Below, one piece after another: positions 1-11,639 of a DNA stretch of 64,000 bases. The DNA is from an uncultured Mycoplasmatota bacterium. Its GTDB lineage: Bacteria; Bacillota_I; Bacilli_A; Izemoplasmatales; Izemoplasmataceae. A program made the translations under genes and the position numbers. The stretch is taken from assembly GCA_913056275.1 (NCBI GenBank), contig CAJXLP010000001.1, positions 124,001-188,000 of the forward strand, read 5' to 3'. The notes beneath the pieces are model-generated. The model worked only from the letters and a program-made list of their open reading frames with translations. It was not told the DNA's origin and did no database searches. Numbering within the stretch: the stretch's first letter is position 1; every line of letters begins with the position of its first letter.

Positions 1-1
1 T

Positions 2-2642
<2,641 letters not shown>

Positions 2643-2649
2643 GAGGCCA

Positions 2650-5223
2650 ATGATGCAAGACGATTTAAATAAACGCGATAAAATGGCGGACATTAATATT
2701 AGCGACGAGATGCGGACATCGTTTCTCTCGTATGCCATGAGTGTCATCGTATCACGGGCATTACCTGACGTTAGAGACGGCTTAAAACCAGTCCATCGCC
2801 GCATTTTATACGGCATGGAAGAACTCGGGGTCCAACCGGAAAAATCGTACAAGAAAAGCGCCCGGATTGTGGGCGATGTCATGGGAAAATATCACCCCCA
2901 CGGTGACTCAGCCATTTACGATGCGATGGTTCGCTTGGCGCAGCCCTTTTCGTCCCGCTATCCGCTGGTGAATGGGCACGGAAACTTCGGATCCATCGAT
3001 GGAGACGGAGCGGCGGCCATGCGGTATACGGAAGCTAAAATGGCGAAGATTGCCGCTGAAATGCTCGCCGATATTAAGAAAAATACCATTGATTATCAAG
3101 ACAACTACGACGGGTCTGAAAGTGAACCGGTCGTTTTACCATCGAAATTTCCTAACTTGCTAGTCAACGGAGCGACTGGGATTGCCGTTGGGATGGCAAC
3201 CAACATCCCGCCGCACAACTTAAATGAAGTCGTCGATGGGTTACTTTTATTGTTGGAAAACCCAGATGCAACGCTCGATGAGATTATGGAAAAAATTCCC
3301 GGACCTGATTTTCCAACCGGAGGAATTTTAATTGGTAAAACGGGGCTTCGAGAAGCCTATGAAAATGGCAATGGGTCGATCAAAATTCGTTCAAAAGCGA
3401 CCATTAGTGAAACAAAAACTGGGAAACAGATGATTACGGTCACAGAAATTCCCTATCAAGTGAATAAAACCCGTTTGCTCGAGCGAATTGCCGAGTTGGC
3501 CAAAGAAAAACGCTTAGAAGGCATCACCGATTTACGCGATGAATCGAACCGCAATGGCATCAAAATCATCATTGAGTTACGCAAAGATGTCAGCGCTGAA
3601 GTGACGCTTAATAACTTGTATAAATATACGCCATTGCAGACTTCATATGGCATCAACATGCTCGCCTTGGTCGACAATAAACCCGTCGTCTTAGGCATAA
3701 AGCAAGCACTCAGCCATTATTTGGACCATCAATTCGAGGTATTGGTCCGTAAAACGGCCTATGATTTAAAGAAAGCGGAAGAACGTAAACACATTTTAGA
3801 CGGACTCATTATTGCGTTGAATAACATCGATGCCATCATCGACATTATTCGCAGCGCTTACGACGACGCCGAAGAAAAAATCAAAACCCAATTTAAATTA
3901 TCGGCCGAACAAACAAAAGCCATCTTGGAAATGCGCTTACGACGCTTAAGTGGCTTAGAACGTGAAAAAATTGAATCAGAATTAAATGACCTCGCACTGT
4001 CTATCGACGAGTATCAGGCCATTTTAACCGACACAGACAAACAAAAAGAAGTTATTCAAGACGAATTAAGAGAATTACAAAAAACCTTTGGTGACGATCG
4101 CCGGACAGAGATTTCTTTGGCCATCGATTTAGACATTGAAGACGAAGATTTAATTCCTGTGGAAGATGTGATGATCGTCATTACGCAAGCGGGATACACG
4201 AAACGGATGCCCGTTGATTTAGCGCGCACGCAAAACCGCGGAGGCGTGGGTGTCACAGGCTTAAAAACCAATGATGATGACGTCTTAGAACACATCATCA
4301 TGACCTCAACGCATGATTATTTACTCTTTTTCACCAACAAAGGCCGCGTCTATAAACTAAAAGGCTATAAGATTCCGAGTTATGGACGTAATTCAAAAGG
4401 GCTTCCCCTCGTCAACATCTTGAACTTTGAAGAAGGAGAAACCTTACAGTCAGTCTCTACCATTGATGACTTTGATAACGAAGAATTCCTCTTCTTCGTG
4501 ACGAAAAAAGGCCGGGTCAAACGAACCGCCATTAACGCGTACCGAAACATTCGAACGAGTGGGATTCGGGCGATTGAACTCAAAGAAGATGATGAATTAC
4601 TCGCCGTACGTCATACCACGGGCGATCAAGATTTAATTTTAGGTGCGTCCAACGGGAAAGCCATTCGCTTTAGTGAAACGGATGTCCGCGTCATGGGACG
4701 AACGGCTTCAGGCGTTTTAGGTATGCGGTTAAATCCAGATGATGAAGTCATCGGAGCGGCCCAAATTGTCGATGAATCGCAAACCATTTTAGTCGTCTCA
4801 CAAAAAGGCTATGGCAAACGCTCAAGAGCCGAACTCTACCGCCAGCAAAAACGCGGGGGACGTGGCGTCAAAACACTGCAAGTCACCGACAAAAACGGGC
4901 CCCTCGTTAAGCTGAGAAGCGTCAACAACGACGATGACCTCGTATTAGTCTCGGGCAAAGGCATGATGATTCGCATTCCCATCGTCCAAATTTCTGAATC
5001 TGGGCGAGCCACGCAAGGCGTTCGCTTGATGCGGATGCAAAAAAATCAACAGATCGTCAATATTGCCATTGTCAAACACGAAGAAGAAATAGAACAGACA
5101 CTCTTAGAAGACACTGAACCACTGACTGTCAGTGAGTCGAAAACCTCCGAAAAAGGTCAAGACGTTAAAGAGGCAGAATCACATGATCCAGAAAGTTTAC
5201 TCGATCTACTCAACGACGAGTAA
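2650..5223 (+). CDS. gyrA: DNA gyrase subunit A
   Basis: DNA-cleaving subunit of gyrase. The 857 residues hold the winged-helix breakage domain with catalytic tyrosine in [10 protein letters not shown] (about residue 126). The quinolone-pocket segment [12 protein letters not shown] keeps the ancestral serine and aspartate (about 87 and 91), so no resistance substitution is seen. A coiled-coil tower follows, then a beta-pinwheel domain of repeated blades. The GyrA box is [10 protein letters not shown], a variant of the usual QRRGGRGVxG, and a second similar motif [11 protein letters not shown] sits later; together they mark gyrase rather than ParC. The last about 60 residues are acidic. Two ATGs (2650, 2653) follow GGAGG at 2642-2646; the second has the better spacing. 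Confidence 0.96.
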   Translation: MMQDDLNKRDKMADINISDEMRTSFLSYAMSVIVSRALPDVRDGLKPVHRRILYGMEELGVQPEKSYKKSARIVGDVMGKYHPHGDSAIYDAMVRLAQPFSSRYPLVNGHGNFGSIDGDGAAAMRYTEAKMAKIAAEMLADIKKNTIDYQDNYDGSESEPVVLPSKFPNLLVNGATGIAVGMATNIPPHNLNEVVDGLLLLLENPDATLDEIMEKIPGPDFPTGGILIGKTGLREAYENGNGSIKIRSKATISETKTGKQMITVTEIPYQVNKTRLLERIAELAKEKRLEGITDLRDESNRNGIKIIIELRKDVSAEVTLNNLYKYTPLQTSYGINMLALVDNKPVVLGIKQALSHYLDHQFEVLVRKTAYDLKKAEERKHILDGLIIALNNIDAIIDIIRSAYDDAEEKIKTQFKLSAEQTKAILEMRLRRLSGLEREKIESELNDLALSIDEYQAILTDTDKQKEVIQDELRELQKTFGDDRRTEISLAIDLDIEDEDLIPVEDVMIVITQAGYTKRMPVDLARTQNRGGVGVTGLKTNDDDVLEHIIMTSTHDYLLFFTNKGRVYKLKGYKIPSYGRNSKGLPLVNILNFEEGETLQSVSTIDDFDNEEFLFFVTKKGRVKRTAINAYRNIRTSGIRAIELKEDDELLAVRHTTGDQDLILGASNGKAIRFSETDVRVMGRTASGVLGMRLNPDDEVIGAAQIVDESQTILVVSQKGYGKRSRAELYRQQKRGGRGVKTLQVTDKNGPLVKLRSVNNDDDLVLVSGKGMMIRIPIVQISESGRATQGVRLMRMQKNQQIVNIAIVKHEEEIEQTLLEDTEPLTVSESKTSEKGQDVKEAESHDPESLLDLLNDE

Positions 5224-5252
5224 TTGCAGGAATCTTAGCACCATGCTATACT
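5224..5252 (+). promoter_or_regulatory. Promoter of the serS T-box transcript
   Basis: TTGCAG at 5224-5229 and TATACT at 5247-5252 are separated by 17 bases, a good match to the vegetative sigma factor consensus. The promoter starts immediately after the gyrA stop codon and feeds the T-box leader. Confidence 0.75.
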
Positions 5253-5260
5253 ACAAAAAA

Positions 5261-5456
5261 TGTGAGATTAACGCTTTATGAAGAGATTTATTAGAGACCT
5301 AAGGCTTGGTGAAACTTAGGAAATCTCAACGAGCTTTCCACCTCACAAAATGACCGGATCGGATCCGTTATCAACGATGAAAGTGAACGTTTTAAACGTT
5401 AATCAGGGTGGCAACACGGGTACACTCGTCCCTATCATAGGGGACGAGTGTTTGTT
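5261..5456 (+). promoter_or_regulatory. T-box leader controlling serS
   Basis: tRNA-sensing riboswitch that reads uncharged tRNA-Ser and lets transcription continue into serS. A stem I helix can form between TGTGAG (5261-5266) and CTCACA (5342-5347), with an inner helix GAGATTT (5283-5289)/AAATCTC (5321-5327). The conserved T-box AGGGTGGCAACACGG is at 5405-5419. The terminator stem pairs ACACTCGTCCC (5422-5432) with the complementary arm ending at 5451, followed by a T-rich run. Serine codons TCC (5337-5339) and AGC (5332-5334) both sit in the expected specifier area; I cannot decide which is read. Confidence 0.92.
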
Positions 5457-5474
5457 ATTTAAGGAGGCGTTCAA

Positions 5475-6746
5475 ATGTTAGATTTGAAAATGATTCGTGA
5501 GTCAAAAGCAGCGGTTATCAAACGCTTAAATAGTCGGGGTGAAGACGTCACCGCGGCCATTGAATCGCTGCTGGCAACCGATGACACACGGCGTCGTGTG
5601 CTCACAGAATTAGAAGAATTAAAAGCAACCCGCAATCAAGCGTCCAAAAAAATTGGCGATGCCAAGCGTCATGGTGAGGATGTCAGTGTCTTATTGGCGG
5701 AAGTAGAAACCTTTAAATCACGGATTCAAGAGCTAGAAAAACAAGCCAATGATGCCAGTGAAAGCCTCCACAATCAGCTTCTTAGAATTCCCAATTTACC
5801 CCATGAGGCATGCCCCATTGGGGCCGATGAAACGGCCAATGTCGTGCTTCGCCGCGAAGGATATCCGCCGACGTTTGACTTTACACCGAAAGCACATTGG
5901 GACCTTGCGGCGGAGAAAAATCTCTTAGATTTTGAGCGAGCTGCAAAAATTAGCGCCTCACGGTTTGTCGTCTATAAAGGCGATGGTGCGCGCTTAGAAC
6001 GTGCCTTGATTCAATTCATGATGGACACGCACAGTGCGCGTGGCTATGAAGAACTGATGTTACCGTATTTAGTGAATGCCGCGAGCATGACGGCGACCGG
6101 ACAATTTCCTAAGTTTAAAAATGACGCCTTTGCTGTCAATGATGAGCGAGGCTTATACCTCAATCCAACGGCGGAAGTGCCAGGCATCAATTTATACCGT
6201 GATGAAATCATCCCACTGGCCGATTTACCACTAAAATACACCGCCTTTACTACGGCATTCCGCCAGGAAGCTGGGAGTGCAGGCCGTGATACGCGGGGCA
6301 TCATACGCCAACACCAATTTAATAAAGTGGAACTCATTAAGTTTACCCATCCGGATACATCTTACCAAGAGCTCGATGAGATGTTAGCATCCAGTGAATC
6401 GATATTAAAAGCGTTAAAACTGCCGTATCAAGTGATCGAGTTATGTACGGGAGATTTAGGCTTCTCAATGCGTAAAACCTATGACATTGAGGTCTATTTA
6501 CCCGCGTACGAGACGTACCGTGAAGTCGGATCAATATCGAACGCCGAAGATTACCAAGCTCGCCGCGGCAATATTCGTTTTAAAGCCGATAAGCAGGCGA
6601 AGCCAGAATTTGTCCATACGTTAAATGGCTCCGGCTTAGCGGTGGGAAGAACCTGGATTGCGGTGGTTGAAAATTACCAAAATGCAGACGGCACTATTAC
6701 CGTGCCTGACGTCTTAGTCCCCTACATGAAAAAGACAGAATTTTAA
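5475..6746 (+). CDS. serS: Seryl-tRNA synthetase
   Basis: Class II aminoacyl-tRNA synthetase charging tRNA-Ser in the cytoplasm. The 423-residue length is typical. An N-terminal long antiparallel coiled coil (about residues 25-105) binds the tRNA variable arm. Class II motif 2 is seen as FRQEAGSAGRDTRGIIRQHQF and motif 3 as NGSGLAVGRT near the C-terminus. The ATG at 5475 is preceded by AAGGAGG at a good distance. The gene is under the T-box leader just upstream and ends in a bidirectional terminator shared with the convergent HIT gene. Confidence 0.97.
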   Translation: MLDLKMIRESKAAVIKRLNSRGEDVTAAIESLLATDDTRRRVLTELEELKATRNQASKKIGDAKRHGEDVSVLLAEVETFKSRIQELEKQANDASESLHNQLLRIPNLPHEACPIGADETANVVLRREGYPPTFDFTPKAHWDLAAEKNLLDFERAAKISASRFVVYKGDGARLERALIQFMMDTHSARGYEELMLPYLVNAASMTATGQFPKFKNDAFAVNDERGLYLNPTAEVPGINLYRDEIIPLADLPLKYTAFTTAFRQEAGSAGRDTRGIIRQHQFNKVELIKFTHPDTSYQELDEMLASSESILKALKLPYQVIELCTGDLGFSMRKTYDIEVYLPAYETYREVGSISNAEDYQARRGNIRFKADKQAKPEFVHTLNGSGLAVGRTWIAVVENYQNADGTITVPDVLVPYMKKTEF

Positions 6747-6775
6747 AAAAAACGAGAGCTTAGCTCTCGTTTTTA
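6746..6775. terminator. Bidirectional terminator between serS and HIT gene
   Basis: An inverted repeat GAGAGC-TTA-GCTCTC extended by AAAACG/CGTTTT has A-runs on one side and T-runs on the other, so it can terminate both converging transcripts. It overlaps the stop codon of the HIT gene. Confidence 0.8.
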
Positions 6776-7179
6776 AGATGTTGAATAATATCGGATTGAA
6801 TGGCTTCGTATGTATCTTTAGAAATGTTGGGAGTCGCTTTTTCCAGACCAATGTGAATGCCATCATCGGGGTAGCGGGGCAGCAAGTGAAAGTGCAGATG
6901 GAACACACTTTGCAAGGGTTGATCGTTGTTGTTAATGAGGTTTAATCCAATCGGGTTAAACGCGTCTTTAATCGCAGAGGCCACGTTGGGCAACGCTTTA
7001 AACACCCCTTCCGCCACATCCGGACGCATCGCATAAATATTTGGCACGTGGGTTTTTGGAATAACCAACGTATGCCCTTTTGTAACTTGTGAAATGTCTA
7101 AGAATGCAAGCACACTAGCATCTTCATAAATGGTATAGGCCGGAATCTCTCCCGCCACAATTTTACAAAATATACACAT
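6760..7179 (-). CDS. HIT family nucleotide-binding hydrolase
   Basis: Histidine triad protein of 139 residues, the usual HinT size. The family hydrolyses nucleoside phosphoramidates and related adenylated compounds. The N-terminus MCIFCKIVAGEIPA is typical, with a CxxC pair, and the histidine triad is HLHFH at residues 94-98 followed by LLPRY. It lies 3 bases downstream of the HAD gene and is presumably co-transcribed with it. The exact physiological substrate cannot be told from sequence. Confidence 0.9.
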   Translation of the reverse strand: MCIFCKIVAGEIPAYTIYEDASVLAFLDISQVTKGHTLVIPKTHVPNIYAMRPDVAEGVFKALPNVASAIKDAFNPIGLNLINNNDQPLQSVFHLHFHLLPRYPDDGIHIGLEKATPNISKDTYEAIQSDIIQHLKNES

Positions 7180-7182
7180 CGT

Positions 7183-7839
7183 CTAAGCCTCCATTTTTGC
7201 GGCAACATAAGTGACGATATCTTCCATTGAGTCAAAGACAGCGTGCGGGTTGAAAGTCTGTAAAAAGGCTTTGCCCTTGATGCTCCATGCCACTCCAGCC
7301 CCTTCAATGCCGGCATTTAAGCCTGCTTGAATATCGCCCGGGTTGTCGCCGATCATAATCGCCCAATCGGCACCGCCCAATCGCTTTAATGCGACGTTGA
7401 CCGCTTCTTGATTTGGTTTTGGCTCTGTCACATCATCCAATGCGACGAACGCATCAAAAAATGTATCGAGCTGATAATGCGTAAAGCTTCGCCATGCCGC
7501 GACTTTGTATTTAGACGTCACAATACTTAACTTTGCGCCGAGTTGTTTGAGTGCCACCAGTCCGGCAATGACTCCTGGGTATAAATGATGATGGTGGGCC
7601 TCGTTTTCTACGTAATGTGCCCGGTAAGTTTCGATCATTGGGTTAATTTGATCCGCCGCCACGTACTCTTTAAAGACCATTTCTAATGTTGGTCCAATAA
7701 AGGTTAATACAGTCTCACGGCTTAACGTTAAATCAGGTCGAAATACTTTAAAAGCATGCACGTAGCTTTCAATGATGATTTCGTTTGAATCAATTAACGT
7801 GCCATCTAAATCAAATAATACTGCAATGTCTTTGGCCAT
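7183..7839 (-). CDS. HAD superfamily hydrolase, phosphoglycolate phosphatase/PpaX-like
   Basis: 218-residue HAD phosphatase of subfamily I. Motif I is FDLDGTLIDS (nucleophile Asp10, acid Asp12), motif II is the threonine/serine in IVTSKYK, motif III is the lysine in EPKPNQEAV, and motif IV is IGDNPGDIQAG. A helical cap lies between motifs I and II. Family members act on phosphoglycolate, pyrophosphate or phospho-HPr; the sequence alone does not distinguish them. It is first in a two-gene unit with the HIT gene, reading away from pta. A GAGGTG Shine-Dalgarno precedes the ATG on the minus strand. Confidence 0.85.
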   Translation of the reverse strand: MAKDIAVLFDLDGTLIDSNEIIIESYVHAFKVFRPDLTLSRETVLTFIGPTLEMVFKEYVAADQINPMIETYRAHYVENEAHHHHLYPGVIAGLVALKQLGAKLSIVTSKYKVAAWRSFTHYQLDTFFDAFVALDDVTEPKPNQEAVNVALKRLGGADWAIMIGDNPGDIQAGLNAGIEGAGVAWSIKGKAFLQTFNPHAVFDSMEDIVTYVAAKMEA

Positions 7840-7881
7840 TTTTCACCTCGGATTCATTTTACCAAAGAATCACGGTGGACG

Positions 7882-7909
7882 TTGAAAAATGACCTAAAAC
7901 CGATATAAT
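7882..7909 (+). promoter_or_regulatory. pta promoter
   Basis: TTGAAA at 7882-7887 and a perfect TATAAT at 7904-7909, separated by 16 bases, just upstream of pta. Confidence 0.75.
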
Positions 7910-7932
7910 AATGACGAATAGAGGTGACTCAA

Positions 7933-8880
7933 TTGGCACATATTTTAGATGAATTAAAAGCAAAAATTCAGGGAAAAAACATTCGCATTGTATTTCCTGA
8001 AGGCAACGATCCACGAATTATTGAGGCGGTCAACCGGCTGGCTGAAGAAGCACTCATCCAGCCAATTGTGGTAGGCCCAGTATCGGCAACACTGCATGCA
8101 GACGTCACAGTGTTAGACCCCGCTGATTATGCGGAAAAAGACGCCATGTACGATGCATTTATGGAACGCAGACCTGGTAAACACACGAAAGAAGACGCTC
8201 AGGCATTATTGGCTGAAGAGACGTATTTTGGCACGATGTTGGTGTATCAAGGAAAAGCCGATGGCTTAGTGAGTGGTGCGGCGCATTCGACGGGAGATAC
8301 CGTCCGACCCGCCTTACAAATTATTAAAACGAAACCCGGTATTAAACGCGCTTTTGGGTATTTTTTAATGTTGCGGGGAGACGAAAAATATTTAATGGCT
8401 GACTGCGCGATCAACCCCAATCCGTCTGCCGAAGAATTGGCTCAATTTGCCGTAGAATCAGGAAAAATTGCCCCGTTGTTTAATATCAATCCAAAAATTG
8501 GCTTACTGTCTTTCTCGACCAATGGGTCAGGTGTGACAGAGGAATCATTGAAAGTCAAAAAAGCCACACACATCGCCCAAGCTGACCAACCTGACATGGC
8601 AATTGACGGTGAACTTCAATTTGACGCGGCATTTGTCCCATCTGTGGCGCAAAAGAAATACCCAGATTCAAGGGTCGCTGGACAGGTAAACGTATTTGTT
8701 TTCCCTACGCTTGATGCCGGGAATATAGGGTACAAAATTGCTCAGCGATTGGGTCAATTTGAAGCCATCGGCCCTATTTTAGCGGGACTCAATCAACCCG
8801 TGAATGATTTATCACGAGGGTGTGACGCAGATGACGCGTATCACTTAGCAATTATTACAGCGGCACAAACCATCAAATAA
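7933..8880 (+). CDS. pta: Phosphate acetyltransferase
   Basis: Converts acetyl-CoA and phosphate to acetyl phosphate, normally feeding acetate kinase to make ATP in fermentation. The protein is about 315 residues, the short Pta form of Bacillota, with conserved FPEGNDPRI, DGLVSGAAHSTGDTVRPALQ and SFSTNGSG. I choose TTG at 7933: a GTG nine bases upstream lies inside the Shine-Dalgarno GAGGTG (7921-7926) and so is unlikely to be the start. No ackA is in the window. The gene has its own promoter and terminator. A phosphate butyryltransferase is a less likely alternative. Confidence 0.9.
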   Translation: MAHILDELKAKIQGKNIRIVFPEGNDPRIIEAVNRLAEEALIQPIVVGPVSATLHADVTVLDPADYAEKDAMYDAFMERRPGKHTKEDAQALLAEETYFGTMLVYQGKADGLVSGAAHSTGDTVRPALQIIKTKPGIKRAFGYFLMLRGDEKYLMADCAINPNPSAEELAQFAVESGKIAPLFNINPKIGLLSFSTNGSGVTEESLKVKKATHIAQADQPDMAIDGELQFDAAFVPSVAQKKYPDSRVAGQVNVFVFPTLDAGNIGYKIAQRLGQFEAIGPILAGLNQPVNDLSRGCDADDAYHLAIITAAQTIK

Positions 8881-8902
8881 AGGCTCAACAGAGCCTTTTT
8901 TT
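8879..8902 (+). terminator. Rho-independent terminator after pta
   Basis: AAAGGCTC (8879-8886), loop AACA, GAGCCTTT, then a run of Ts to 8902. The next gene starts only 14 bases later, so some read-through into the lipid kinase gene is likely. Confidence 0.8.
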
Positions 8903-8915
8903 AAAGAGGGACGGG

Positions 8916-9815
8916 ATGCAAAAACACTGCAATATTATCTTTAATCCAAACAGCGGACGTGGCACTTTTAAAAATGAATTAGGAAAAGTTACTAAAACTC
9001 TTACATCACTTGGTTACACGTGGAACATCTACCCCACCGAACACCCAAAACACGCGACAGAATTGATGCAAGAGCATGGTAATTCTGACATGGTTTTAGT
9101 GAGCGGAGGAGACGGCACCATGCATGAAGTATTGCAGGCCGTTGAATCTTTACCAGATATTCCTGTCGTTGCCTATATTCCAAGTGGAACCGCCAACGAT
9201 TTTGGAAAAACACTCGGGCTGTCTAAACGGATTGTGAGTAATCTTCAACTACTCAAACAGCCGGTTGTCAAACATAAAGATATCGTACGCAGTTCTTTTG
9301 GCATGTTTAATTACATCGCGGCGATTGGCAATTATGTTGACATCAGCTATAAAACGACTAAACGAATGAAAAAGATTTGGGGGTTTTTAGCGTACGTTTT
9401 CTTTGGCATTAAAGCGTTCTTCACGGCGCCTCGCATTCAAGCGACGATTCAGACTGATGATGAAAGCTGGAGTGGCGCGTTTTCATTAATTTTAGTCGTT
9501 AATAGTGAGTCGGTGGGTGGGTTCAAAATTTTGCCTGATGCAAAATTAGATGATCATTATTTAGAAGTGATTACGCTTCCCTATGTTCCGATATTTAATA
9601 ATGTGTATTTTGCATCGTTTTTTCTCTTTAAAAAACTAAATTTACCTGGCATTAAGCGTGTAAAAACCCGCAAAGTATCGGTTGAAACAACGCATGATCG
9701 CGCGTGGAGCTTAGACGGAGAAGTGGCACAGTCTGGCGCCTTTGAAGCAAGTGTGTATGAGACCCAAGTCCCCTTTGTCGTCAATCCTAAAAAAGTGTAT
9801 TTATTTGATGCATAA
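8916..9815 (+). CDS. Diacylglycerol/lipid kinase family protein (DgkB-like)
   Basis: Lipid kinase of the DAG kinase catalytic family, 299 residues. The nucleotide-binding domain has NPNSGRG at the N-terminus, the signature VSGGDGTMHEV (about residues 62-72) and PSGTANDFGKTL. The C-terminal beta-sandwich carries the WSLDGE motif. DgkB of Bacillus returns diacylglycerol from lipoteichoic acid synthesis to phosphatidic acid; here the lipid substrate is unknown. The gene overlaps rnmV by 8 bases. A parS-like sequence lies within it at 9012-9027. Confidence 0.88.
   Translation: MQKHCNIIFNPNSGRGTFKNELGKVTKTLTSLGYTWNIYPTEHPKHATELMQEHGNSDMVLVSGGDGTMHEVLQAVESLPDIPVVAYIPSGTANDFGKTLGLSKRIVSNLQLLKQPVVKHKDIVRSSFGMFNYIAAIGNYVDISYKTTKRMKKIWGFLAYVFFGIKAFFTAPRIQATIQTDDESWSGAFSLILVVNSESVGGFKILPDAKLDDHYLEVITLPYVPIFNNVYFASFFLFKKLNLPGIKRVKTRKVSVETTHDRAWSLDGEVAQSGAFEASVYETQVPFVVNPKKVYLFDA
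9012..9027 (-). other. parS-like site, degenerate
   Basis: GGTTACACGTGGAACA on the plus strand matches the complement of the Spo0J/ParB consensus at 14 of 16 positions, with the CACGTG core intact. It is about 1.1 kb from a perfect site in rnmV. It may be a weaker second ParB site or chance. Confidence 0.45.
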
Positions 9816-10344
9816 ACCTAATTTGTATATTGTGGAAGGCCAGCACGATTTAGCAAAACTTAAAAGCGTGGATTCCTCACTGTCTGTATTTGTCACGCAC
9901 GGCATGCACTTTTCCAATGAAACAATCGAGCAATTGAAGACGCTTGCAGCATCTCATACGTTGATTTTACTGTTAGACCCAGACGGGGCTGGCGCTCGCA
10001 TTGAAGCGCGAATCCGTCAGACGCTCCCAAATATATCAGCCATTTATGTGGCCAAGTCCGATGCGCAACGAGATGATGGTAAGATTGGCATCGAACATAT
10101 GACAAATGATGCGTTAAAAAAGGCATTAAATCAGGGCGCGCACCCACATGTTTCACGTGGAACATGGACATTGGACAAATTATTTGATTATGGCCTTGTG
10201 GGTGTTTCAAAGGCACGTATTAACCGCCAATTGATTGCAGAAAAGGTTGCCGTTCCGTATACAAATGCGAAACAGTTTGTGACAATATTGAACCGATTTG
10301 GAATCACAGACACTCAAGTAAAAGAAGGTTTAAGTGATGCATAA
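9808..10344 (+). CDS. rnmV: Ribonuclease M5
   Basis: Toprim-domain endoribonuclease that matures the 5S rRNA precursor in Bacillota. The 178 residues are the normal length. Toprim motifs are YIVEGQHDLAKL at the N-terminus (catalytic Glu) and LLLDPDGAGARIE (the DxD-type metal site). The start is the ATG at 9808, which overlaps the end of the lipid kinase gene by 8 bases. The C-terminal domain has KARINRQLIAEK, as in family members. rsmA follows with an 8-base overlap, an arrangement conserved from Bacillus. A perfect parS site sits in the coding sequence. Confidence 0.93.
   Translation: MHKPNLYIVEGQHDLAKLKSVDSSLSVFVTHGMHFSNETIEQLKTLAASHTLILLLDPDGAGARIEARIRQTLPNISAIYVAKSDAQRDDGKIGIEHMTNDALKKALNQGAHPHVSRGTWTLDKLFDYGLVGVSKARINRQLIAEKVAVPYTNAKQFVTILNRFGITDTQVKEGLSDA
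10149..10164 (-). other. parS centromere site for ParB/Spo0J
   Basis: The minus strand reads TGTTCCACGTGAAACA, identical over all 16 bases to the canonical Bacillus parS. ParB nucleates here and spreads, directing origin segregation and condensin loading. It lies within rnmV, fitting the origin-proximal gene order. ParA and ParB themselves are not in this window. Confidence 0.9.
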
Positions 10345-11152
10345 AGCGCAAAAAAAGTGGGGGCAAAATTTTCTTCATGATGCGTCAATCATTCAAGCAA
10401 TCATTGACGCTGTGCCGACCATTGATTCGGGGCTTTATTTAGAGATAGGTCCAGGCAAAGGCGCACTCACAAATCTGTTGGCTGAGAGAGACGCCCCATT
10501 GCTCGCCTATGAAATCGATCCAGCATTATTTCGATCGTTGGATGCTCAGTTTAAAAATCACGACACCGTGCATCTCACCCAGGGAGATTTTTTATCACGG
10601 GATGTCGATGCAGACATCGAAGCAATTGGGGCCTCAAATGCGCCCGTTCATGTGGTGGCGAATTTGCCGTATTACATTACCACACCGATCATCCGTCGCT
10701 GTTTAGCACTCACACACATTCAAACACTCACCATTATGGTTCAAGATGAAGTGGCCAAACGGCTTGCTGCAGTGCCAGGGACGAAAGACTACGGGGCGCT
10801 CACAGTTTTGACGCAGTATTATGCGACAATCGACTATTTGTTTACCGTCCCTCCCCACGTGTTTAACCCAGCCCCTAAAGTGAACTCAGCAGTCATCCAA
10901 CTTACCATTAAAGAAGAGCGACTGTTAGATTCATCCCTAGAGGAGCGTTTTGAAGCATTTATCCATCAATGTTTTGGCCAAAAACGAAAAACGTTAGTCA
11001 ATAACTTGTTGCCTTATTATGACCAAGCCAAACCTTTGTTAGTGGCATATTTTTTAGAAAATGACCTTAATCCGCAGAGTCGTGCGGAAGCTTTACATTT
11101 GAATCATTTGATAAAAATTTTTCAAAAGTTTGACTCTCTCGAACACGCCTAG
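10337..11152 (+). CDS. rsmA: 16S rRNA dimethyladenosine transferase
   Basis: KsgA/RsmA dimethylates two adjacent adenines in the 3' end of 16S rRNA using S-adenosylmethionine. The protein is about 271 residues from the ATG at 10337 (a GTG three bases upstream is possible). It begins KKWGQNFLHD, has SAM motif I LEIGPGKGALT, the catalytic motif NLPYYIT, and the C-terminal FGQKRKTL stretch typical of the family. The Shine-Dalgarno GAAGG lies within the end of rnmV, so the two are translationally linked. Confidence 0.95.
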   Translation: MHKAQKKWGQNFLHDASIIQAIIDAVPTIDSGLYLEIGPGKGALTNLLAERDAPLLAYEIDPALFRSLDAQFKNHDTVHLTQGDFLSRDVDADIEAIGASNAPVHVVANLPYYITTPIIRRCLALTHIQTLTIMVQDEVAKRLAAVPGTKDYGALTVLTQYYATIDYLFTVPPHVFNPAPKVNSAVIQLTIKEERLLDSSLEERFEAFIHQCFGQKRKTLVNNLLPYYDQAKPLLVAYFLENDLNPQSRAEALHLNHLIKIFQKFDSLEHA

Positions 11153-11163
11153 AACGGTTATGT

Positions 11164-11177
11164 CGCATACGTATGCG
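11164..11177. repeat. 14-base perfect palindrome between rsmA and spoVG
   Basis: CGCATACGTATGCG is perfectly self-complementary and lies 12 bases after the rsmA stop and 22 bases upstream of the spoVG -35. It lacks a T-run, so it is a poor terminator; an operator site is possible. Confidence 0.5.
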
Positions 11178-11198
11178 GTGTAAACAATTTTAAAAAGT

Positions 11199-11227
11199 TT
11201 GATAACGCTAGGGGCCTATGATATAAT
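11199..11227 (+). promoter_or_regulatory. spoVG promoter
   Basis: TTGATA (11199-11204) and TATAAT (11222-11227) with a 17-base spacer, an almost ideal vegetative promoter 46 bases upstream of the spoVG start. Confidence 0.82.
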
Positions 11228-11273
11228 GCAAGCGTATTCATACAACTAAGTCATTTCCGTGGGGTGGTCAATA

Positions 11274-11546
11274 ATGGAAATTACGGATGTGCGCGTCAAA
11301 AAGTTTAATGGAGAAAATCGCTTAAAAGCGATTGCTGCCATTACGATTGATGATTGCTTCGTGGTCCATGAGTTGCGCGTCATAGATGGTAAGGAAGGGC
11401 TCTTTGTTGCGATGCCAAGTCGCAAAATGCCAAACGGCGAATTCAAAGATGTGGCTCATCCAATCAATCAAGAAACACGAAATATGATTGAAACCATCGT
11501 GATTGAAGCGTACGAGAGCATTGAAGATGAACTGATTGAAGAATAA
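11274..11546 (+). CDS. spoVG: SpoVG family RNA/DNA-binding regulator
   Basis: SpoVG is a small, highly conserved regulator that binds nucleic acids; it is named from Bacillus sporulation but also occurs in non-sporulating bacteria. The protein is 90 residues with the family hallmarks [32 protein letters not shown] and DVAHPIN. The ATG at 11274 has GGGGTGGT just upstream; an upstream in-frame GTG lies inside that site. It is followed by a terminator and then prs, echoing the spoVG-(glmU)-prs order of Bacillus. Confidence 0.95.
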   Translation: MEITDVRVKKFNGENRLKAIAAITIDDCFVVHELRVIDGKEGLFVAMPSRKMPNGEFKDVAHPINQETRNMIETIVIEAYESIEDELIEE

Positions 11547-11560
11547 GATATCACTGTTTA

Positions 11561-11592
11561 ATGCAACTTTGTGCTGAAGTTGCATTTTATTT
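11561..11592 (+). terminator. Terminator after spoVG
   Basis: ATGCAACTT (11561-11569) pairs with AAGTTGCAT (11577-11585), followed by a T-rich tail. Confidence 0.8.
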
Positions 11593-11639
11593 TGAGCAAA
11601 TTTAGTTATAATGAAATTAGTGAATAATAAGGAGTCTAA

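Noticed and set aside
7924-7932. GTG start for pta
   Set aside because: The GTG is part of the Shine-Dalgarno GAGGTG; the TTG at 7933 has correct spacing.
11274-11546. Veg protein
   Set aside because: The rsmA neighbourhood suggests veg, but the sequence ([20 protein letters not shown]) is clearly SpoVG.
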